Counted from the first letter of the stretch, positions 26,721 through 36,257 are shown. The stretch: 64,000 nt of DNA from Chryseobacterium sp. MYb7 (GCF_002979455.1 NZ_PCOU01000017.1:50766-114765); one strand, 5' to 3'. A program made the numbers and translations. The notes: a model not told the origin generated them from the sequence alone.

Positions 26721-29700
26721 CTTTCTTCTTATTTTCAAGTTTTGCAAAGAATATATACAATCCGGGAATCACCACCAATCCGAAAATAGTTCCAATCAGC
26801 ATTCCTCCAGCTGCAGCGGTACCAATGGAACGGTTACCAATTGCTCCCGCTCCTGATGCAATACATAACGGAATAAGTCCTGCCACAAATGCAAAAGAAG
26901 TCATCAAAATAGGTCTCAGACGCTGTCTTGCCCCTTCAATAGCGGCCGGAATAATATCATATCCCTGTTTATTTCTTGCCACGGCAAATTCTACAATCAG
27001 AATGGCATTTTTGGCCAGAAGCCCGATCAGCATGACTAATGCTACCTGCGCATAGATATTATTGTCCAGCCCCATTATTACCAATGCAATGTAAGACCCG
27101 AAGATTCCTGTCGGAAGGCTTAATAATACTGGCATTGGAAGAAGGAAACTTTCATATTGCGCTGCTAATAAAAGATACACGAACAGAAGACATATCGCGA
27201 AGATATAAACCGTCTGGTTTCCGGATAAGATTTCTTCTCTTGTCATCCCCGACCATTCTATATCGAATCCTCTTGGCAGTGTTTCTTTGGCTACACGTTC
27301 TACAGCTGTAATGGCGTCTCCTGAACTGTAACCATCTGCAGGCTCTCCGTTGATCATAGCAGACATATACATATTATACCTCGTCAAAACTTCAGGTCCA
27401 TATACCTTTTCAATCGTAATAAATGTGGAGAAAGGCACCATTTCGCCTTTGTCATTTTTTAAATATAAATTCAGAATACTTTCAGGGGTATCTCTGTGTT
27501 CCGGACTTGCCTGCACCATCACTTTATACATCTGGCTAAAGCGGATAAAATTCGTGGCGTAATAAGATCCCAGCATAGTTTGTAGTGTAGACATCGCATT
27601 GTCTACTGATACTCCTTTCTTCGCTGCCATATCATAATCTACATTGATCATATATTGCGGGAAAGTAGCATCAAAGCTGGTAAAGTTGTTCTGCAGTTCC
27701 GGAGCTTCGTTTAATTTTTTGACAAAATCCTTCGTGATCTTATCCGTATTCTCGATGGTTCCTCCGGTTCTGTCGAGCAAACGCAATTCAAAGCCGCTGG
27801 TATTACCGAAACCTGGAACTGTTGGCGGAGCAAAAATCTCAATCTGAGCATCTGCAATGCTTTTTGTTTTATCAGAAAGCTCTGCAATGAGATCATTCAC
27901 TGAAATATTTCTTTCTTTCCAGTCTTTAAGATTAATCATTGCCATTCCGTAAGAAGAACCTGCAATTTCTGTTACGATGCTGTATCCTGCAAGTGTGGTA
28001 ACATTTTCTACTCCATTAATTTTCTTGGCAATAACGGTAACCTCATCCAGTACTTTTTCTGTTCTTTCTACCGTTGCTCCCTGTGGAGTGGTTACACTTA
28101 CATATACCATTCCCTGATCCTCCATCGGAATAAAACCTGTCGGCAGGAATTTACTGGTCACAAAAGTAAGTCCGACAAATAAAAACAGCAATCCGAAAGT
28201 CACTGTAGTTCTTGTCGCAAATTTTGATAAAATACCGACATAACCATTGGTCAGTTTTTCAAAACCAATATTGAAACTCTGGAAAGCCCTGTCGATAATG
28301 GTTTTCTTTTTATCATGATTATGGGGCTTTAAAATAATGGCGCAAAGTGCAGGAGTAAGCGTCAATGCATTTACTCCGGAAATCACGATACTGATGGCCA
28401 GCGTTAATGAAAACTGGCGGTAAAATACTCCTACAGGACCATCCAGAAACGCTACTGGAATAAATACGGCAGACATTACAATCGTAATCGCTACTACTGC
28501 TCCTGCAATTTCTTTGGTGGCACTGATAGTGGCATCCATGGCATTCATTCCTTCTTCCATTTTCACATGGACGGCTTCAACGACGACAATGGCATTATCC
28601 ACCACAATTCCGATGGCGAGAACCAAAGCGAACAACGTTAAAAGGTTAACGGAGAAATCCAGCATATTCATGAAGGCAAATGTTCCTACCAACGCTACCG
28701 GTACAGCCAGTACGGGAATCAATGTGGAACGCCAGTCCTGAAGGAAGATAAATACCACAATTCCGACCAGAATAAAGGCTTCAATAAGGGTTGTCAATAC
28801 CGCACTGATGGAAGCATCCAGGAATCTGGAAACATCATAAGCCATGTTATATTCCATCCCGGGAGGGAAAGAAGTGACCTTTAATTCTTCCATTTTTGCC
28901 TTTACACTTTCAATCACTTCGGAAGCGTTGGAACCAGGACGCTGCTTCATCATGATCGATGCAGAAGGTCTTCCGTCTGTTTTGGAAACCATTCCGTAGT
29001 TCATCGCTCCAAATTCCACTTTGGCAATATCCTTTAGCTTTAAAATAGTTCCGTCCACATCAGATCTGATGGGAACTTCTTCATATTGTTTAGGCTCAAA
29101 AAACTTCCCTTTATATTTGATGACATACTGAAGTTGGCTGGAGGTTTTTCCAGATGTTTCTCCCACTTTTCCGGGTGCTGCGGAAATATTCTGCTTTTGA
29201 AGCGAAGTAATGACTTCATCCGCTGAGATATTGTAGGCTGCCATTTTCTGTGGATCCAGCCAAACTCTCATTGAGTATTCTTTCTGCCCCATAATTTCAG
29301 CACGTCCTACTCCTTCAATACGTTTCAGCTCCTGAAGAACGTTAATATCCGTAAAGTTATAGATGAACTGCTCATCCTGGCTCGGATCTGTACTTGTGAT
29401 ATTAAGATACATCAGCATACTGTTCACCTCTTTTTCAGTAGTTACACCCGCTCTGATTACCTCTTCAGGAAGCTCATCCAAAATCGTAGTTACCCTGTTC
29501 TGAACATTTACTGCTGCTACATCAGGATCTGTTCCTACTTCAAAGAAAACCTGAATAAGCGTAAGACCGTCATTGGAGGTTACCGTCGACATATAAGTCA
29601 TTCCCGGTACTCCATTAATCGCACGTTCCAGAGGAAGCGCTACCGCATTGGCGGATACTTCGGCATTCGCTCCTGTATATTTTGCAGTTACCGTTACTGA

Positions 29701-29823
29701 AGGCGGTACAATATCAGGAAACTGAGTGATCGGCATTTTCAACAAAGCCATAATTCCCAGCAAAACAAACAATATGGAAATAACCAACGAAAGAACCTTT
29801 CGTCTTATAAACATTTCTACCAT
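26701..29823 (-). CDS. RND (HAE1-type) multidrug efflux pump
   Basis: 1040 residues, the normal AcrB-like length. Twelve membrane helices with two large periplasmic loops. The start VEMFIRRKVLSLVISI, the helix-4 proton-relay segment GIVVDNAIVVVEAVHVKMEE and the late GLLAKNAILIVEFA are diagnostic. It exchanges protons for amphiphilic drugs or toxic compounds. Middle gene of an adaptor-pump-duct operon. Specific substrates cannot be inferred. Confidence 0.96.
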   Translation of the reverse strand: MVEMFIRRKVLSLVISILFVLLGIMALLKMPITQFPDIVPPSVTVTAKYTGANAEVSANAVALPLERAINGVPGMTYMSTVTSNDGLTLIQVFFEVGTDPDVAAVNVQNRVTTILDELPEEVIRAGVTTEKEVNSMLMYLNITSTDPSQDEQFIYNFTDINVLQELKRIEGVGRAEIMGQKEYSMRVWLDPQKMAAYNISADEVITSLQKQNISAAPGKVGETSGKTSSQLQYVIKYKGKFFEPKQYEEVPIRSDVDGTILKLKDIAKVEFGAMNYGMVSKTDGRPSASIMMKQRPGSNASEVIESVKAKMEELKVTSFPPGMEYNMAYDVSRFLDASISAVLTTLIEAFILVGIVVFIFLQDWRSTLIPVLAVPVALVGTFAFMNMLDFSVNLLTLFALVLAIGIVVDNAIVVVEAVHVKMEEGMNAMDATISATKEIAGAVVAITIVMSAVFIPVAFLDGPVGVFYRQFSLTLAISIVISGVNALTLTPALCAIILKPHNHDKKKTIIDRAFQSFNIGFEKLTNGYVGILSKFATRTTVTFGLLFLFVGLTFVTSKFLPTGFIPMEDQGMVYVSVTTPQGATVERTEKVLDEVTVIAKKINGVENVTTLAGYSIVTEIAGSSYGMAMINLKDWKERNISVNDLIAELSDKTKSIADAQIEIFAPPTVPGFGNTSGFELRLLDRTGGTIENTDKITKDFVKKLNEAPELQNNFTSFDATFPQYMINVDYDMAAKKGVSVDNAMSTLQTMLGSYYATNFIRFSQMYKVMVQASPEHRDTPESILNLYLKNDKGEMVPFSTFITIEKVYGPEVLTRYNMYMSAMINGEPADGYSSGDAITAVERVAKETLPRGFDIEWSGMTREEILSGNQTVYIFAICLLFVYLLLAAQYESFLLPMPVLLSLPTGIFGSYIALVIMGLDNNIYAQVALVMLIGLLAKNAILIVEFAVARNKQGYDIIPAAIEGARQRLRPILMTSFAFVAGLIPLCIASGAGAIGNRSIGTAAAGGMLIGTIFGLVVIPGLYIFFAKLENKKKDEKIKS

Positions 29824-29851
29824 AGTTAATTGATTTAAAGATTATGAAAGG

Positions 29852-30940
29852 TTAATACTTCTTTTTGATTTTGATAATATCACCGTCTTTCAAAGACTGA
29901 GTCCCTTCATAAATGATTAAATCTCCTTTTTTAAGACCGCTTTCTACCATATAAGAATCTCTTAAAGTAGTTCCGATCTTAATGCTGGTCATTTTCACTT
30001 TATTCTGCTTATTCACGACAAAAACATAGGTCTTATCCTGAATGGAGAAGGTAGATTTCTGTGGAATAAGGATCGCATTGGCCTGATGTTCTGAAATAAT
30101 AAGTTTTCCGGAAGTTCCGTGCTTTATCAAATGGTCAGGATTCGGGAAAAGTACTTTATAGCGGATGGAACCAGTAGTTCTGTCGATTTCTCCTTCTGCT
30201 GTTTTCAAAGCTCCGTTGAACTGGTAATTAACTCCGTTGGGAAGTGTCAGTTCAATCTTCTGATGGCTTCCGATCTTATCATTGGCCAAAAGCTCAAAAT
30301 ATAAGTTTTCAGGAATAGAGAAATAGGCATATACTTCGTTCAATTGGGAAAGTGTGGTCAATAGTGTTCCATTTTCCACCAAACTCCCGTCTTTATGGGG
30401 AATCACGTCAATTACCCCATCAAAAGGTGCAGTGATTCTCGTAAAGCTTATTTTCTGCAGAACCGTTCTTTTTTCTGCATCAGCAAATGCATGTTTTGCT
30501 TTGGCAGAGGAAAGTTTTGCCTTCACCATTTCCAATTCGTTATTGGCAACAAATTTTTTAGCATGAAGACTCTGAATCTGTTTCAGTTCTACTTCTGCAA
30601 TACGAACGTCTGCCTCAGCCTGCTTTAAAGTCGCATTCGCTTTCAGAAGTTCCATCTGAAGTTCAGCATCATTGATTTTGAATAAAGCCTGTCCCTGATG
30701 CACAAACTGTCCCTCGTTGACATAGATATGCTGTATAATGCCTCCGATTCTGGAACGCATTTCAACATTCTTTTTAGCCTGAATATCGGTAACAAACTGG
30801 TTACTCACCAGTGTATCTTTTTCCTTGATTTCCAGTACGGGAACTTCTTTATCTCTTTTATTGTTTTTCTCCTTGTCTTTACTGCATGACACAGCGAATA
30901 ATGTTGCAACTATGCAAATTATTACAGTTTTAAAATACAT
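29852..30940 (-). CDS. RND periplasmic adaptor (membrane fusion) lipoprotein
   Basis: 362 residues, lipobox FAVSC. The order is a barrel-sandwich hybrid (GIIQHIYVNEGQFVHQGQAL), a helical hairpin (LKANATLKQAEADVRIAEVE), the second lipoyl half (ITAPFDGVID) and a beta-barrel/membrane-proximal region. It links the pump to the outer-membrane duct; first core gene of the operon. Confidence 0.94.
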   Translation of the reverse strand: MYFKTVIICIVATLFAVSCSKDKEKNNKRDKEVPVLEIKEKDTLVSNQFVTDIQAKKNVEMRSRIGGIIQHIYVNEGQFVHQGQALFKINDAELQMELLKANATLKQAEADVRIAEVELKQIQSLHAKKFVANNELEMVKAKLSSAKAKHAFADAEKRTVLQKISFTRITAPFDGVIDVIPHKDGSLVENGTLLTTLSQLNEVYAYFSIPENLYFELLANDKIGSHQKIELTLPNGVNYQFNGALKTAEGEIDRTTGSIRYKVLFPNPDHLIKHGTSGKLIISEHQANAILIPQKSTFSIQDKTYVFVVNKQNKVKMTSIKIGTTLRDSYMVESGLKKGDLIIYEGTQSLKDGDIIKIKKKY

Positions 30941-31000
30941 TTTTAAATGTTTAGGTTATAAAAATTCCGTTAAAATGATTTGGTTTACAGAATCTTACAA

Positions 31001-31333
31001 CTAGTACAACTGGAGGAGATGGAGGAATGACTTAACGCCACAAATAGTAGAGACTGCAATCTCCGGAAGGGTAATTTTCGGAATAGCTTTTAATATTCCT
31101 GAAAAATCTGCAATTGCAGGATCGTTTTTCTTAACTGAATGTTTTACAATTTTGGCAGCAGCAGGCAATGCATGCGTATTCATATCTGCCTCTTCGTACA
31201 CATCCAGAACGTGAATGTTGTTTACATGAGGAACGTGAGGAATATTCTCCCATGATTTTTCTGCCCAATTCGAATTGAAAAGGGTAAAAACCAACAGGAT
31301 ATAAAATAAGAAAAATGACCTCAGACTTGCCAT
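31001..31333 (-). CDS. Small exported protein leading the efflux operon
   Basis: 110 residues, an N-terminal hydrophobic segment (6-22) then a histidine-containing low-complexity part (NIPHVPHVNNIHVLDVYEEA). No family recognised. It starts about 45 bp after a promoter-like element and ends 60 bp before the adaptor gene, so it is probably the first gene of the efflux transcript. Confidence 0.6.
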   Translation of the reverse strand: MASLRSFFLFYILLVFTLFNSNWAEKSWENIPHVPHVNNIHVLDVYEEADMNTHALPAAAKIVKHSVKKNDPAIADFSGILKAIPKITLPEIAVSTICGVKSFLHLLQLY

Positions 31334-31376
31334 GTCAACCAGAACATTAGTTTTTCAGTAAAAAACGATAGTGGTG

Positions 31377-31384
31377 CAAAAATA
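31377..31384 (-). promoter_or_regulatory. -7 element before the efflux operon
   Basis: The minus strand reads TATTTTTG, matching TAnnTTTG, about 45 bp before the ATG of the 110-residue leader gene. Confidence 0.5.
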
Positions 31385-31522
31385 GGGATTTCTACTGGAA
31401 AATTGGGTCATTGGACTGTTAAAAAAACTTAAACAATGGGGGAATGATTCTATTGATTGGAATTTAAGAACATTCATAAGTCTTAGTCATCATTTAGGTG
31501 CCTTTTATTGGCAAAAATAAAA

Positions 31523-31545
31523 CAGGTAACTATTTAGATTACCTG
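31523..31545 (-). terminator. Terminator after the MafI-like gene
   Basis: CAGGTAA/TTACCTG stem with a 9-base loop. The minus strand continues TTTTATTTTT, a good intrinsic terminator ending the RHS-associated array. Confidence 0.78.
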
Positions 31546-31586
31546 CTTCTTTTAAGAATTTATTGAAATATTTCTAATTCTATATT

Positions 31587-31910
31587 CTATTTCTTCAAAC
31601 TTGTTATAACTATTGATAATTCATCTTTTACAGTCTTAGGAATAGTTTTTCCATCTCTTATTAATTCTTTCATAAAAGAATAGGAATTCTCATCTAAGTT
31701 TAACACTTTCCCAATTTGCACTAATAACTCGTAAAATTCAATATTAATTTCAATGTCATATTCATACAACTGTGTTATTAAAGTATCAAAACTTAAACCA
31801 TATTCATTATGCATCACATATTCTCTAGCACTATTTAAATCTATATCATTTAACCCTAAAACTTTAGAAATTTCAATTAATCTATTCAAGGTGTCATTAA
31901 GTTTATTCAT
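31587..31910 (-). CDS. MafI-family-like immunity protein
   Basis: 107 residues, soluble and all-helical, with no signal peptide. The segment NEYGLSFDTLITQLYEYDIE resembles MafI/colicin-type immunity families that protect against nuclease toxins. It starts 4 bp after the stop of an EndoU toxin fragment, the normal toxin-immunity order, and would act in the cytoplasm. It is the only non-exported partner in this array. Confidence 0.78.
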   Translation of the reverse strand: MNKLNDTLNRLIEISKVLGLNDIDLNSAREYVMHNEYGLSFDTLITQLYEYDIEINIEFYELLVQIGKVLNLDENSYSFMKELIRDGKTIPKTVKDELSIVITSLKK

Positions 31911-31914
31911 ATTA

Positions 31915-32166
31915 TTATCTTATTGTAAAAGCTGTTATAATTTCTGTATGTGTCATTATTACTCTAATTTTTGTACCTTCATAAATACCTTCAACAACAA
32001 ACCTTACTGGGTGACCACTTCTTGTAAGCGCTGCTCCAGCCCTACCTGTTTGCTGTACCCATTGATTGTTTATTGCAACATTAGATACTGCATGCATAAT
32101 TTTAGAATTACTCCATGTAGCAGGGAACATACTTTTAGCACGAGCTATCCCATTAGTAAAAACTTT
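31915..32166 (-). pseudogene. EndoU-type nuclease toxin, C-terminal fragment
   Basis: The reading frame encodes KSMFPATWSNSKIMHAVSNV, NQWVQQTGRAGAALTRSG, RFVVEGIYEGTKIRVIM and ends IITAFTIR, the closing half of the bacterial EndoU RNase toxin fold. Upstream the frame is closed by TAA at 32167-32169, and the N-terminal half and any carrier protein are missing. The 260 bp beyond holds only short unrelated open pieces. A displaced and decayed RHS-type tip whose immunity gene survives. Confidence 0.8.
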
Positions 32167-32369
32167 TTAAGCTCCCAAACCAAACGTGCCATTGTCAGTA
32201 GCATATCCTGCTATAATATGTAAAGTTCTTCCGAAACATTCTAAATTGATACAAACCAAATCGAGAATTCGCCATCAGGGTAATTTATCGCATATAAAGA
32301 ACTATTTTGTTACAAGTAAAAAATGTGCATTTTGTACCATTTTGAGTGTAAAGACCTCATTTTCAAAAA

Positions 32370-32393
32370 AGCCCCTACCGTTTATAGTAGGGG
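32370..32393 (-). terminator. Terminator after the AT-tract lipoprotein gene
   Basis: GCCCCTAC (32370-32377) pairs with GTAGGGGC (32386-32393). The minus strand continues with six T residues. Confidence 0.85.
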
Positions 32394-32427
32394 CAAAAAT
32401 AGAAATTTTTACAATTTTAGGTAATTG

Positions 32428-33068
32428 CTATTTATTAGCATCATTTTCTGTGATTTTCAAAAACAAACTGTCCTCTATTATAGGCTGTGCTATAAATTTA
32501 GCTTTCCCGAAATTAAGTTTTGAAAATCTCCTTAAATATTCTGCTTCAGGATAATTTCCTTTCAATACTTTATCATAAGGATAATAATTTTGTTTAAATT
32601 TTGAAGAATATTTTTCTATTGGGAGAGTTTGTTTGACAGTTAGCTTATATTTTACTTTTATAATATCATTGCTTTTTAAATATAATGCAGAATTTCCGTC
32701 ACTAGATCTTTCGCCTCCTATAAAAGCACTATTGCCAATTTCAGCTAGATAGCTATCGTGAATACTATCTAATTTTTTCTGAAAACTTTCCGAGAATTGT
32801 CCTGGTTCAATTACAGCATAGACATTTAGAGGATAATCCTCCTCCCTACTTCCTCGTGTAGAATAACTTGCAAAATTTTTATCACCAAATTCTAAAGAAT
32901 TTGGTACTAAGAATATAATATCTTTACTTGTATCATTTTTAAATTGAAGACATATCTCCTGATTATTTTTTATATACGTTAAATTTAATGTGTTTTTATG
33001 TTGTTCTTTACATGAGAAAAGAAGCACAAAGCCAATTAATATATATATATATATATGTATTTTATCAT
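32428..33068 (-). CDS. Exported lipoprotein with an AT-repeat frame switch, out of frame in this copy
   Basis: The long frame (32428-33027) encodes about 190 residues after a lipobox LLFSC, but only a GTG just before it could start translation. The natural start is ATG at 33068-33066, whose TGA-overlapping context matches other immunity genes here. Between them lie nine AT units (33039-33056). With nine, the ATG frame reads MIKYIYIYIY then stops at TAA 33038-33036. With eight or eleven units it runs on as a lipoprotein signal (...ILIGFVLLFSC). This is a contingency-locus candidate; a sequencing error in the repeat is the alternative. Immunity role inferred from position after a toxin remnant. 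Confidence 0.75.
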
Positions 33069-33214
33069 TTTAAGGTATTTTTTAAATAATTATTAAAAAT
33101 AGGATTTATTTTATTCATTAAACCCTCCAGGGATTTATCATAAAATGCGTCAGTATTAAATGATTCCATGTTTAGATTAAGTTTTTGCCACCCCCTAAAA
33201 ATAATATATTCCAT
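33065..33214 (-). CDS. Toxin C-terminal remnant coupled to the lipoprotein gene
   Basis: 49 codons from ATG, starting MEYIIFRGW and ending NYLKNTLK; the frame stays open upstream to about 33262. Its TGA overlaps the ATG of the lipoprotein gene (ATGA), the coupling seen for the GH19 effector and its partner. No family recognised. It is best read as the tail of a lost toxin whose partner gene remains. Confidence 0.5.
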   Translation of the reverse strand: MEYIIFRGWQKLNLNMESFNTDAFYDKSLEGLMNKINPIFNNYLKNTLK

Positions 33215-33223
33215 ATAACGTGA

Positions 33224-33251
33224 AACTCTCTTGAGTTTAGCCAAGAGAGTT
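33224..33251. repeat. Inverted repeat after the 171-aa lipoprotein gene
   Basis: AACTCTCTTG and CAAGAGAGTT form a perfect 10-bp stem with an 8-base loop. No strong T run follows, so it may be a weak terminator or a scar; it lies within the toxin-remnant open frame. Confidence 0.55.
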
Positions 33252-33285
33252 GAATTAGTTTAATTTATATAAATGTCACAATTTT

Positions 33286-33801
33286 TTATTTAGAGCAATA
33301 AATTGAGCTAGATTTAGGTATTTTTTTACCTTTATCTATATAGATATTTTTTACGGATTGTTTAGCACCTTTATCGCCCATTTCATATGATTTTAGTAAA
33401 GAATAAGTTTCATACTGACTAGCGTATAGTTCATGCTGTCCTGAGGCTAAAATACTTGATATATCCCAATAGGCTTCTTTATAATTATTCTTTTCTGCCA
33501 TGAGTATTGCATAATATAAAAATTCTTTATATCGACCGTTAATGATATAATGTTTAGAAGCTGATTTATATGCGAGAGTATCCCCCTCATATATTGCCTT
33601 CTTTAAATTTTCATAAAGTTGTTTATCATTAAAATCAAACTTGTTGTCTTTGTATTGTGTGTACTCTTCTGTATTAGTATTTTCTTTCTCAAGAATATTT
33701 TCTAATTCAGACTTTTGGTTATCCTTTAAGTCATTTTTTTTATCTACATTCTTATTACATGCTAGGAATAAAAAAAATGATAAAAATATTATATTTTTCA
33801 T
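33286..33801 (-). CDS. Lipoprotein, probable partner of the caspase-like tip
   Basis: 171 residues, lipobox LFLAC, an acidic/lysine linker, then a helical domain with TPR or Sel1-like spacing (ALYYAILMAEKNNYKEAYWD-like pattern: YAILMAEKNNYKEAYWD). It follows the caspase-like tip cassette by 9 bp, the position of an immunity gene. Function inferred from order. Confidence 0.72.
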   Translation of the reverse strand: MKNIIFLSFFLFLACNKNVDKKNDLKDNQKSELENILEKENTNTEEYTQYKDNKFDFNDKQLYENLKKAIYEGDTLAYKSASKHYIINGRYKEFLYYAILMAEKNNYKEAYWDISSILASGQHELYASQYETYSLLKSYEMGDKGAKQSVKNIYIDKGKKIPKSSSIYCSK

Positions 33802-33810
33802 ATTTTATTA

Positions 33811-34623
33811 TTATTTAAATGCTGGATAATGTTTAAGAAATTCTTTGTATTGATATGCGGCAATGGCCTTACCGCCATAATACACTTTAATAATTCCATT
33901 CCCATCTCCGGAATTTTGTTTAAGATTACTATTTTTTATACCACTTACACTTGCATCATAAGTGACAAAGCCATTAAATGCAAAAACGGTAAGTTTAGGG
34001 TGTGCTTGAGATATTTGTTTTCCCATAGGAACTAATCTTCCATTGTTCTCTGTTCCCGATAAACAAGCGTATATGATTAAAATAGGATCTTTCATATTAT
34101 CTACATTCTTCCAATTTTTATTTTTTGAACTCATTACGGAATCAAAGGTTTTAGCATCTCTTATTCTTTCCTCACCATTAAATAATGTTTCAAAATTACC
34201 GTGTCCATAGGCTCTAAAGATTCCATCTCCTTTAGTATTTTTAAACATCTCATACATTTGTTTATATACCTGATGAAAAACGGCCTCGTCTCCTTTCCCA
34301 AAGAAACTAACAGGCTCTTCGGGATTGAAACTATAAGATTCCTCTCCTTCATTGTTATAATCTGGGGAAATAATGTACCTATATCCATTACTAACAATGT
34401 TTGTAGATGTTACTTTATTCTCGAATAAGTTCCCTGTATAAGATAGCCCACCAACAGCACCACCCAAGAAATTACCTCCTGCAAAAGCTGAGTTCAGTCC
34501 TCCTGAAACAATACTTGGCAGTACAAACTTAATGGCTCCTACATTATTTGCAATATTCCCAAGTGTTCCTGATATCGCTGCTCCACCAATAGCACCACCT
34601 AATACAGCACTCCATGACTTCTG
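33811..34623 (-). pseudogene. Orphan RHS tip cassette 4: caspase-like toxin
   Basis: The frame holds the RHS linker (SAVLGGAIGGAAISGTLGN ... GGAVGGLSYTGN) and then a toxin domain with RAYGHGNFETLF (His) and ILIIYACLSGTENNG (Cys), the dyad pattern of caspase-like peptidases. TGG is replaced by TGA at 34626-34624 in the linker (WD*QKSW), and no ATG lies upstream in frame, so it is not translated as part of an RHS protein. A TTG at 34467 is the only start-like codon. Toxin fold is inferred from motif spacing. Confidence 0.78.
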
Positions 34624-34659
34624 TCAGTCCCATTTACCTTGGTTCCACTGCGTAATAGA

Positions 34660-34685
34660 ACAAATGCAGGAACTCCTGCTTTTGT
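34660..34685. repeat. Inter-module palindrome copy 4
   Basis: GCAGG-AACT-CCTGC core with imperfect flanks (ACAAAT / CTTTTGT). It sits between the 195-aa partner gene and cassette 4, as the other copies do between modules. Confidence 0.75.
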
Positions 34686-34705
34686 AATTTAAATTTATAT
34701 TTTAT

Positions 34706-35278
34706 CTAATAATTAGTAAAAACTAATGCAAGAAAATATTCCTTATTCCTTTCATCTTTTGATGGTGTATAATAACCAATAGTTAATTTAGATTTATTAG
34801 AATTATCTTCCATTAAGATTTCAGTATTTTCAGATTTTATTTCAAAATTTTCATTTTGAATTGTTGAACTTTTAACTCTGTATCCTAATTTTTCAAAAGA
34901 TTCAGTCAATTGTTTATATTCACTTATCATATCTTTTTCATCGTTAAATGAGATTCTCTCATTAACTGAAAAATTGCTAAATTGTACATCTTCCTCTTTC
35001 TGGATTATACTAATTTGACCTTCCTTTATTCTTGATTGAATTAATGGGTGTTTACTAAAGCTGGCGACAAAATTATTTATATTTCCTCCGGTATTTCCCC
35101 AACTGATTCCCTTTCTCACTACATGTTCAAACTTTAGCGATGATTTATTAGCCATAGCTTGGGGATTTGACGTAAGATCCAAGTCTAAAAATAACTTATT
35201 TAATTGCTCGTTCATATTATTTTGACTGTATAAAATTAAACTTAAAAAAGTTAGTCCTACAATAAGAATACTTTTCAT
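34706..35278 (-). CDS. Exported partner of PD-(D/E)XK-like tip (cassette 3)
   Basis: About 190 residues from MKSILIVGLTFLSLI, which gives a signal peptide ending LYSQ; a slightly longer start (35293) is possible. No family recognised. It lies 23 bp after the cassette 3 toxin. It shows no obvious similarity to the partner of the closely related cassette 1 toxin, which is notable. Confidence 0.72.
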   Translation of the reverse strand: MKSILIVGLTFLSLILYSQNNMNEQLNKLFLDLDLTSNPQAMANKSSLKFEHVVRKGISWGNTGGNINNFVASFSKHPLIQSRIKEGQISIIQKEEDVQFSNFSVNERISFNDEKDMISEYKQLTESFEKLGYRVKSSTIQNENFEIKSENTEILMEDNSNKSKLTIGYYTPSKDERNKEYFLALVFTNY

Positions 35279-35301
35279 ATAATTAATAATCATTATTTAT
35301 T

Positions 35302-36200
35302 TTATTTAATAAATGTTGTACTGGGACTTGCACCACCATTATATAATCTCACTTCCATAAACTTATTTATCATTCTATACTGAGCTGTTATATGTACAAC
35401 TTGTATATTATGTAGTAATCCTTGAGCCACAATATTAGGTGAAATTTTTGTGTCCGAGGTGGTACCTATAATAAATTGACCTCCATATTGATTCACTCCA
35501 TTATTTATACTCATTGCATAAAGCATGGATGAAATTTGTCCTTGATTTGAACCACTATATAAAGTTCCATCCATTGCTTTTACCTCTGCAAACTGAACAC
35601 CAGGATACCTTGTTGAACTTTTAGGAAATGGTGTTGGTACTTTAAATATAGAATAATATTCATCAATAACTAAATCAAAAATCCCATCAGGAATTGTATT
35701 TCTCAATTTCCCTTTATACTTGCCTGCAATTTTAGTGTCATTACTTTCGTAATTCAATGAAGAGTAATCTATTCCCATAATCCTGTTAAAAGCATTTTCA
35801 AACATTGTACCTGCTTTTTGCTGTAATTGACCATAAGAACAAGCTTGGCAAAAGCCATTTTTAACATAATTAAGTAATATATTCTTTGTCAAATCATCCC
35901 ATCCGCCAGCAAAATTATCTTCCTCCGGAGAAATAATATACTTATATGCTGCATTAATTCCATCAGTAGAAGTTATACTATTACCGAATAAGTTTCCTGA
36001 ATAGGATATTCCACCAATAGCACCACCCAATAGATTAGATCCTGTAAATGCAGAATTTAATCCTCCTGAGACTATACTTGGCAGTACAAACTTTATAGCA
36101 CCTGGATTGCTGGCAATATTTCCCAGTGTTCCTGAGATCGCTGCTCCCTCCAATAGCCCCACCTAATACCGCACTCCATGACTTCTGCCAGTCCCATTTC
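35302..36200 (-). pseudogene. Orphan RHS tip cassette 3: PD-(D/E)XK-like toxin, linker frameshifted
   Basis: From AAATGGGACTGG near 36200 the minus strand carries the RHS linker, but one extra G near 36147 (GGAGGGAGCAGCG against GGTGGAGCAGCG in the RHS gene) breaks the frame. The open part (35302-36162) continues the linker (AAISGTLGNIASNPGAIKFV) into a toxin with RNTIPDGIFDLV and YPGVQFAEVKAMDGTL, the D...ExK pattern of a PD-(D/E)XK nuclease fold. Very similar to cassette 1. Confidence 0.8.
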
Positions 36201-36223
36201 ACAGGGTTTCATTGCGTAATAGA

Positions 36224-36251
36224 ACAAAAGCAGGAAGTTTCCTGCTTTTGT
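36224..36251. repeat. Inter-module palindrome copy 3
   Basis: ACAAAAGCAGGAA, GT, TTCCTGCTTTTGT: a perfect 13-bp stem between the 259-aa partner gene and cassette 3. It may also terminate the upstream module. Confidence 0.85.
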
Positions 36252-36257
36252 ATCATA

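Noticed and set aside
26720..26747. Longer start for the outer-membrane efflux gene
   Set aside because: The upstream nine codons spoil the lipoprotein signal and only read back into the pump gene.
33224..33251. Rho-independent terminator call for the AACTCTCTTG inverted repeat
   Set aside because: No T run follows on the minus strand, so it is listed only as an inverted repeat.
31915..34467. CRISPR array as explanation for the repeated segments
   Set aside because: Repeats are 270 bp and coding, spacing is 1.5 kb and holds genes; no short regularly spaced repeats exist.
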